A DNA stretch of 64,000 nucleotides from Owenia fusiformis (taxonomy: Eukaryota > Annelida > Polychaeta > Sabellida > Oweniidae): positions 38,593,366 to 38,657,365 of the forward strand of contig CAIIXF020000001.1 of NCBI GenBank assembly GCA_903813345.2. The letters run 5' to 3'. A program made the translations under genes and the position numbers. Positions 57,476-64,000 of this stretch are shown here, in pieces. A model generated the notes under the pieces. It searched no databases and was not told where the DNA came from. It saw nothing but the letters and a program-made list of their open reading frames with translations. How positions within the stretch are numbered: the first letter of the stretch is position 1; every line of letters starts with the position of its first letter.

Positions 57476-58590
57476 ACTAAGACCCCCCACGTTATAAAAC
57501 TAAGACCCTGTTATAAAACTAAGACCCCCCATGTAATAAAACTAAGACCCTGTTATAAAACTAAGACCCCCCACGTTATAAAACTAAGACCCTGTTATAA
57601 AACTAAGACCCCCCACGTTATAAAACTAAGACCCTGTTATAAAACTAAGACCCCCCACGTTATAAAACTAAGACCCTGTTATAAAACTAAGACCCCCCAC
57701 GTTATAAAACTAAGACCCTGTTATAAAACTAAGACCCCCCACGTAATAAAACTAAGACCCTGTTATAAAACTAAGACCCCCCACATTATAAAACTAAGAC
57801 CCTGTTATAAAACTAAGACCCCCCACGTTATAAAACTAAGACCCTGTTATAAAACTAAGACCCCCCACGTTATAAAACTAAGACCCCCCACGTTATAAAA
57901 CTAAGACCCTGTTATAAAACTAAGACCCCCCACGTAATAAAACTAAGACCCTGTTATAAAACTAAGACCCCCCACGTTATAAAACTAAGACCCTGTTATA
58001 AAACTAAGACCCCCTACGTTATAAAACTAAGACCCTGTTATAAAACTAAGACCCCCCATGTTATAAAACTAAGACCCTGTTATAAAACTAAGACCCCCCA
58101 CGTTATAAAACTAAGACCCTGTTATAAAACTAAGACCCCCCACGTTATAAAACTAAGACCCTGTTATAAAACTAAGACCCCCCACGTTATAAAACTAAGA
58201 CCCTGTTATAAAACTAAGACCCCCCACGTTATAAAACTAAGACCCTGTTATAAAACTAAGACCCCCCACGTTATAAAACTAAGACCCTGTTATAAAACTA
58301 AGACCCCCCACGTTATAAAACTAAGACCCTGTTATAAAACTAAGACCCCCCACATAATAAAACTAAGACCCTGTTATAAAACTAAGACCCCCCACGTTAT
58401 AAAACTAAGACCCTGTTATAAAACTAAGACCCCCCACGTTATAAAACTAAGACCCTGTTATAAAACTAAGACCCCCCACGTTATAAAACTAAGACCCTGT
58501 TATAAAACTAAGACCCCCCACGTTATAAAACTAAGACCCTGTTATAAAACTTAGACCCCCCACGTTATAAAACTAAGACCCTGTTATAAG
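57476..58590 (+). repeat. 42-bp repeat array, left arm, about 26 copies
   Basis: Unit ATAAAACTAAGACCCTGTT plus ATAAAACTAAGACCCCCCACGTT. Very even copies. 42 is a multiple of 3, so the 158-codon frame across it is an artefact. Confidence 0.97.
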
Positions 58591-58639
58591 AATCAGTCAC
58601 CGTGCCTTGCTCTGCTCGCCACAAGGTAGTCTTGCCTCT

Positions 58640-58960
58640 GGGCCTTGTGTTCCCTAGTAACATACAGATTCTACAAAAGATAGTCTTGCTTCTGGTCCTT
58701 GTGTTCCCTTCTAATATACAGATTCTCCCCACTAACATAAAGATTCTACAAAAGGTAGTCTTGCTTCTGGTCCTTGTGTTCCCTTCTAATATACAGATTC
58801 TCCCCACTAACATAAAGATTCTACAAAAGGTAGTCTTGCTTCTGGTCCTTGTGTTCCCTTCTAATATACAGATTCTCCCCACTAACATAAAGATTCTACA
58901 CATGGTAGTCTTGCCTCTGGCCCTTGTTTACCCTAGTAACATACACATATGGTAGTCTTG
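58640..58960. repeat. 81-bp tandem repeat, about 4 copies
   Basis: GGTAGTCTTGCTTCTGGTCC, TTCTAATATACAGATTCTCC and CACTAACATAAAGATTC recur. Found in the left half only; the right half has one unit. Confidence 0.9.
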
Positions 58961-59375
58961 CCACTGACCCTTGTTTTCCCTAGTAACATGGTGGTTCAAG
59001 ATTTCAGACCCATCTTTCTCACATAGATTGCTGAACTTATTTTAGTTGAGAATTCCTAATAGAATTAAGAATTAATAGCTGAAACTGTTCTGTTTGTCCT
59101 AGCAAACAATATCCCAATATGCATTTGAAATTCATTTTTGTCTATATGTGTTGACAGTCTGTGATGTCATCATCAATCATCACAATGGGAATTAGGTGAA
59201 TTCTATCTGTGACAGTGAGATTATCTATGATGTCACATAGTAGTTTGATTTCTAAGAAATGTGGCAGAGTTCTATCTATGACAGAGATGCTTTGTGATGT
59301 CATCATGAATTATCTCGTTTCCATTGTGATGATTGATGATGTCATCATAGTACTTTGTGATGTCATCGTGAATTA

Positions 59376-60369
59376 CAGGGTGACCGGAAAAAAAGGAGAC
59401 CATTGAAGTAATCAATTTCTCCTAAACTAGACAAGTGCCATCAATGAAATTTTGCATACACTGGAACAGTTATATGGAAATTTGTTACTGAAGGTTTCAA
59501 TACAAGCATTCAACTGGTTCAGGAGCTATGATCATTTACATAACATGCTCCAAATAGGCACAATTGAGACCAACGCAGAGTTGGATTCATATGGCAAACT
59601 ACCCTTACATGTTCTGCCCTCTATGGCATTATTATGGCATTACATATAGCAGTGATTGCCTTCTTTAGGTCAACAATAGTCTGAGGATTGTTTTGGTATA
59701 GATTGTCTTTCAAATATCCATACAAAAAGAAATCAGCAGGATTCAAGTCTAGGCTGTAATGGCAATGAAGGGTTATCTGACATGTGGTTCATCATCCTGT
59801 TGCCAAAGTGCTGATTTACCAAATCTTAAGAGTCACTTTAGGTATTGGGCATAGTGCCATGTTACTAAAACCACTATATGGCACAATTAAATCCCATATG
59901 GAAACCAAGGGCTGCCCAAAACCTCCTTAGGATGATACTGTAACTGAGTGGGACCACTGAGTCAGAAGCCATAGGTCAGATAAGCTTCGTCTCCATACAC
60001 CTCAAATTTGAATCCACCTGATTTCTTTTTGTGGGGCAATTTGAAAGACAATGTGTACCAAAACAATCCTGAGACAATTGCTGACCTAAAGGTGGCAATA
60101 AATGCTAAATGTAATGCCATAACAAGGTCGGAATATGTAAGGGTATTTGCCAAATGTATCCAGCTCTGCGTTGGTCTCAATTGCGCCTATTTGGAGCATG
60201 TTATGTAAATGATCATAGCTCCTGAACCAGTTGACTGCTTGTATTGACACTTTCAGGAACAAATTTCCATAGAACTGTCCTGATGTATGCAAAATTTCAT
60301 TGATGTCACTAGTCTATTTTAGGAGATATTGCCTATTTCAATGGTCTCCTTTTTTTTCCGGTCACCCTG
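59376..60369. mobile_element. inverted-duplicate Tc1/mariner-type element
   Basis: CAGGGTGACCGGAAAAAAAG and inverse at the other end, flanked by TA. Two inverse copies of the same transposase C-terminal part: minus strand about 59640-59770 (NPADFFLYGYLKDNLYQNN) and plus strand 60008-60208 (NPPDFFLWGNLKDNVYQNN). N-terminal and catalytic parts missing. Sits at the centre of the larger palindrome. Confidence 0.85.
60008..60208 (+). pseudogene. Tc1/mariner-type transposase C-terminal fragment
   Basis: NPPDFFLWGNLKDNVYQNNP and a following helix-rich tail match the C-terminal end of IS630/Tc1/mariner transposases (DFFLWGYLK signature). A mirrored copy lies on the minus strand at about 59640-59770. 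Confidence 0.82.
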
Positions 60370-60599
60370 TACCTCATTTCTATTGTGATGATTGATGATG
60401 ACATCACAGACTGTCAACAAATAGACAGAAGAAGTTGAACTACAAGTTGGAAAATTGTTTGCTAGGGCAAAACAACTCAGTTTCAGCTAATAATTCTTAA
60501 TTCTATTAGGAATTCTTAACTAACAATGGTTCAGCAATCTGTGCCAGAATGATGGGTCTTAAATCTTGAACTACCATTAAACATCACTTCCAAAACAAT

Positions 60600-60735
60600 A
60601 CCAGCATAAAATGGAGTATCTCTTTTTATGCTCAGCATAAAATGGGACATCACTTTTTATGCCAGCATAAAATGGGATATCACTTTTTATGCCAGCATAA
60701 AATGGGACATCACTTTTTATGCCGGGCATAAAAAG
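60600..60735. repeat. 32-bp tandem repeat, 4 copies
   Basis: CAGCATAAAATGGGACATCA and CTTTTTATGC recur. Present in the right arm of the foldback only, so it arose after the palindrome formed or was lost on the left. Confidence 0.88.
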
Positions 60736-60892
60736 TGATATCAAAAAATTACTTTTTTTAAAAATCAACAAATCCGGGTATTTGTTACAGTCCATTTTTA
60801 TATAATCCGCTGTTGTATGTTACTGGGGAACACAAGGCCCAGAGGCAAGACTACCTTGTGGCGAGCAGAGCAAGGCACGGTGACTGATTCTT

Positions 60893-62012
60893 ATAGCAGG
60901 GTCTTAGCTTTATAACGTGGGAGGTCTTAGTTTTATAACGGGGTCTTAGTTTTATAACGTGGGGGGGTCTTAGTTTTATAACAGGGTCTTAGTTTTATAA
61001 CGTGGGGGGTCTTAGTTTTATAACAGGGTCTTAGTTTTATAACGTGAGGGGTCTTAGTTTTATAACAGGGTCTTAGTTTTATAACGTGGGGGGTCTTAGT
61101 TTTATAACAGGGTCTTAGTTTTATAACGTGGGGGGTCTTAGTTTTATAACAGGGTCTTAGTTTTATAACGTGGGGGGGGGTCTTAGTTTTATAACAGGGT
61201 CTTAGTTTTATTACGTGGGGGGTCTTAGTTTTATAACAGGGTCTTAGTTTTATAACGTGGGGGGTCTTAGTTTTATAACAGGGTCTTAGTTTTATAACGT
61301 GGGGGGTCTTAGTTTTATAACAGGGTCTTAGTTTTATAACGTGGGGGTCTTAGTTTTATAACAGGGTCTTAGTTTTATAACGTGGGGGGTCTTAGTTTTA
61401 TAACGTGGGGGGTCTTAGTTTTATAACAGGGTCTTAGTTTTATAACGTGGGGGGTCTTAGTTTTATAACAGGGTCTTAGTTTTATAACGTGGGGGGTCTT
61501 AGTTTTATAACAGGGTCTTAGTTTTATAACGTGGGGGGTCTTAGTTTTATAACAGGGTCTTAGTTTTATAATGTGGGGGGTCTTAGTTTTATAACAGGGT
61601 CTTAGTTTTATTACGTGGGGGGTCTTAGTTTTATAACAGGGTCTTAGTTTTATTACGTTGGGGGTCTTAGTTTTATAACAGGGTCTTAGTTTTATAACGT
61701 GGGGGGTCTTAGTTTTATAACAGGGTCTTAGTTTTATAACGTGGGGGGTCTTAGTTTTATAACAGGGTCTTAGTTTTATAATGTGGGGGGTCTTAGTTTT
61801 ATAACAGGGTCTTAGTTTTATAACGTGGGGGGTCTTAGTTTTATAACAGGGTCTTAGTTTTATAACGTGGGGGGTCTTAGTTTTATAACAGGGTCTTAGT
61901 TTTATAACGTGGGGGGTCTTAGTTTTATAACAGGGTCTTAGTTTTATTACATGGGGGTCTTAGTTTTATAACAGGGTCTTAGTTTTATAACGTGGGGGGT
62001 CTTAGTTTTGTA
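60893..62012 (-). repeat. 42-bp repeat array, right arm, about 27 copies
   Basis: Exact inverse of the left-arm array, with small differences in G-run length and single-base changes (TATTACG for TATAACG). Confidence 0.97.
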
Positions 62013-62057
62013 GGTCTTAGGTCTTAGGTCTTTGTTTTGTAGACACCCGGTTCTAAT

Positions 62058-64000
62058 CTGTAATGACCAGCCCTTCTTTTCGAGTACGCCAACCCTGGAT
62101 ATTGTTTCTATTGATTCATTTTGATGGTAATGGGCGCAAATGGTGCACAATTTACGAGTATCAGATATATTATTCCAGGGATGATTTCTACCTAAGATTT
62201 ATAGACCTTAGTTGACTACGGAATACAAGATTATCTCATTACTGTATTAATTACTGTATCTCGTTTCTATAGCAATGTAACTTATGGCTTGCTAGCTAAA
62301 TATATTGAGTTATAACTCTGTCAAATTCATATCAAGCAATTTATATTTGATATAGTTTGACATGGGAGGCTTATACAGTTAGATAACTTTTCATGTGTAA
62401 ACTTTACATCATTAATTTGATTTCGCTTCTTTTAAAGAGCTTCATATGCATCTAGATTCTGTGCCCCATGGTGTACCAGTACCTCGAATTTCAAGTTGGA
62501 TTTCCTCGAGTGTCAGAGCCTTGTAAACTCTCACTCTTCTTGGAAAGGGTAAACGTGGATCAGCTGAAAACGTGTGATGGACTGCACGTCGATTCAACTG
62601 AAAACGTGTGATGGACTACACGTCGATTCAAATGAAAACGTGTGATGGACTGCACGTGATTCCATCACAAGAATCAAACCGACGAACAAATAAACAAATG
62701 TCTTTACGGAACTGGTATCTGTCTCGATCCGTCGAGTTATTTCATTTCATGAGGGAATGGATACACTGGTGATATAATGGTATGTCTGCCATGGGCATAG
62801 GCATACCTGGGATCCTTTGAAGATGGGCGTTCTGGGAAGATAAGTTCGAATCAACCAGGCAGAAAACGAATATTATTACTTCAGACTCCTCCTCATGATT
62901 GGCAGCCCAAACAACTGCATATATGTCCCAACAACCCAAACTCCAATCATACGTAGAGCAGAACATGACTGTATAATTTATTTACCAATTCAATTTGAAC
63001 AGACAAACCCATGAACATATCAATTTGGTTTAGAGAAGTTGTGAAGCAAAGCAAGATTAGCTATGTAGAACATTCCGCTTAGGTAAATTCAGTGCACAAC
63101 AACACGATAGCTGAATATGAAATAAACTACAACCCCGTGAACGACTGCTCATATTTTTCAAAATCCATATTTGCTAGTATGCTATACCTGCATACAATCC
63201 CTGAAACATCTTATTTTATCAAACATACGAGTCACGAAATGAGCTGCGTCCTAAACTTTTTAAGCTCACATCAGATCACTCGTTTACTTTCAGGTTTACA
63301 TGCAGTATTATATCATGAGATATATTTTTAGAATCAGACTGTCATTTTTGGTAAATCTTATTAACTACCTCAATCTGTTCTGTCAGAGAAGATATCAACA
63401 TTTGGGGTGTATGCTAATACCTGGGGTGTATGCCAATACCTGGGGTGTATGCTAATACCTACTGGCTTAGTCTAGTTTTGCCTCGCCTTTTGGTTTTTGT
63501 CTTGCCAAATCTTAGATTCTGGATGCGCCCCTGTATAAACTTTGAGAATATAAATATCAGAAAATAGCCATACACGTTCATCCTATTAAGGTCAGTACTG
63601 TTATTGTATCGATTCGTTGTTGGTTTAGTAGCTTGTTATTGTCCGACATTGATCGTTTTCTTACCCCCGTGTTACCCTTTGCATTCGTTCGACTTCGCGG
63701 ATGGTTTCGTTTCGTTAAAACACACGCCAAAAGGAAAAAATTGTAGTAAAATGTATCTTTCTATAATATTGTGACCCCCGGGAATTACTATCCTCCTTTC
63801 AATTGTTATTTTTCAGAGACCTTATAGGTCCTATAGTATTTGGCAAGTAAATACTGCCAGAGAAGTAATCCATAGAGGACCGCACTTCTACTATTAAAAA
63901 CGTGTTTCTTAATTTCACTGCGCTCTGACAGACTGATGCCGAATGAACGAATCAATCAGCCGTGGTTTGAGAACAACTTGATTCAAGCTGGTGTCAGTTG
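62058..64000. other. right edge, no recognised gene
   Basis: Three copies of a 38-bp repeat (AACGTGTGATGGACTGCACG) at 62565-62660 and three of a 24-bp repeat (CTGGGGTGTATGCTAATAC) at 63402-63462. A GCGCCCCTG end fragment lies near 63520, and an AATGCAAAGGGTAAC TIR fragment near 63675. The 79-codon frame at 63092 has no known motif. Confidence 0.5.

Larger units (their letters stand above)
57433..62049. mobile_element. 4.6-kb palindromic foldback transposon with 8-bp target duplication
   Basis: Ends CGGGTGTCTACAAAACAAAG and exact inverse, identical over at least 70 bp, flanked by perfect GTTCTAAT (57425-57432 and 62050-62057). Arms hold 42-bp repeat arrays, then an inverse pair (AAGAATCAGTCACCGTGCC at 58588 against 60893), then further inverse blocks to about 59200 and 60400. 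The centre holds a separate Tc1/mariner-type unit. An 8-bp duplication fits hAT or P-like families; no matching transposase is present. Confidence 0.92.

Noticed and set aside
57422-57898. 158-codon frame with KTKTPHVIKLRPCY repeats
   Set aside because: It is the 42-bp foldback array read in an open frame; the same appears in the mirror array. Not a gene.
57476-58590. Possible CRISPR-like regular array
   Set aside because: Units are head-to-tail with no variable spacers, in a eukaryotic transposon arm. Not CRISPR.

Overview
This is a eukaryotic window from an invertebrate animal genome: long spliced genes with GT-AG introns, AT-rich background, a protostome-type multi-cysteine-cluster Toll-like receptor, and many DNA transposons, foldbacks and minisatellites. 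A marine lophotrochozoan or a related non-vertebrate fits best. The species cannot be fixed from the sequence alone.

Left half (2.5-33.8 kb, minus strand): one complete gene can be rebuilt exon by exon. It is the TBC1D2/TBC1D2B (Armus) ortholog, an N-terminal PH domain, a central coiled coil and a C-terminal Rab-GAP TBC domain. I resolve 20 coding exons whose GT-AG boundaries and codon phases all agree and that sum to 949 codons, close to the vertebrate family length. A large in-frame exon at 10.6-11.4 kb has an upstream stop and a phase-1 donor, and looks like an alternative first exon for a short TBC-only isoform. Three exon edges (exons 4, 5 and 20) are tandemly duplicated. At exon 5 a 33-bp minisatellite carries a splice acceptor in many units, all in the same phase.

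Intron 2 (20.1-32.4 kb) is almost wholly transposon. A TIR element with a 7-bp target duplication (20177-30257) contains a 203-bp satellite array, and a 4.6-kb foldback with a 9-bp target duplication is inserted in its right arm. A separate 1.7-kb TIR element lies beside it. Without these the intron would be about 0.5 kb.

Middle (33.9-45 kb): promoter side of TBC1D2, with a CLEAR-like CACGTG site just upstream of the ATG, then palindromes and TIR elements, then about 3.5 kb of low-complexity single-copy DNA.

Right half: an intact Toll-like receptor with an intronless CDS (45387-49181, plus) and probable spliced 5' UTR exons. A small four-exon candidate gene of unknown function follows on the minus strand (52.6-54.9 kb). 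A 4.6-kb palindromic foldback (57433-62049) has arms made of 42-bp repeats, a perfect 8-bp target duplication, and an inverted-duplicate Tc1/mariner remnant at its centre.

The two recognised genes belong to endolysosomal traffic (Rab GAP) and innate immunity (TLR). Nothing in the sequence shows that they work together.
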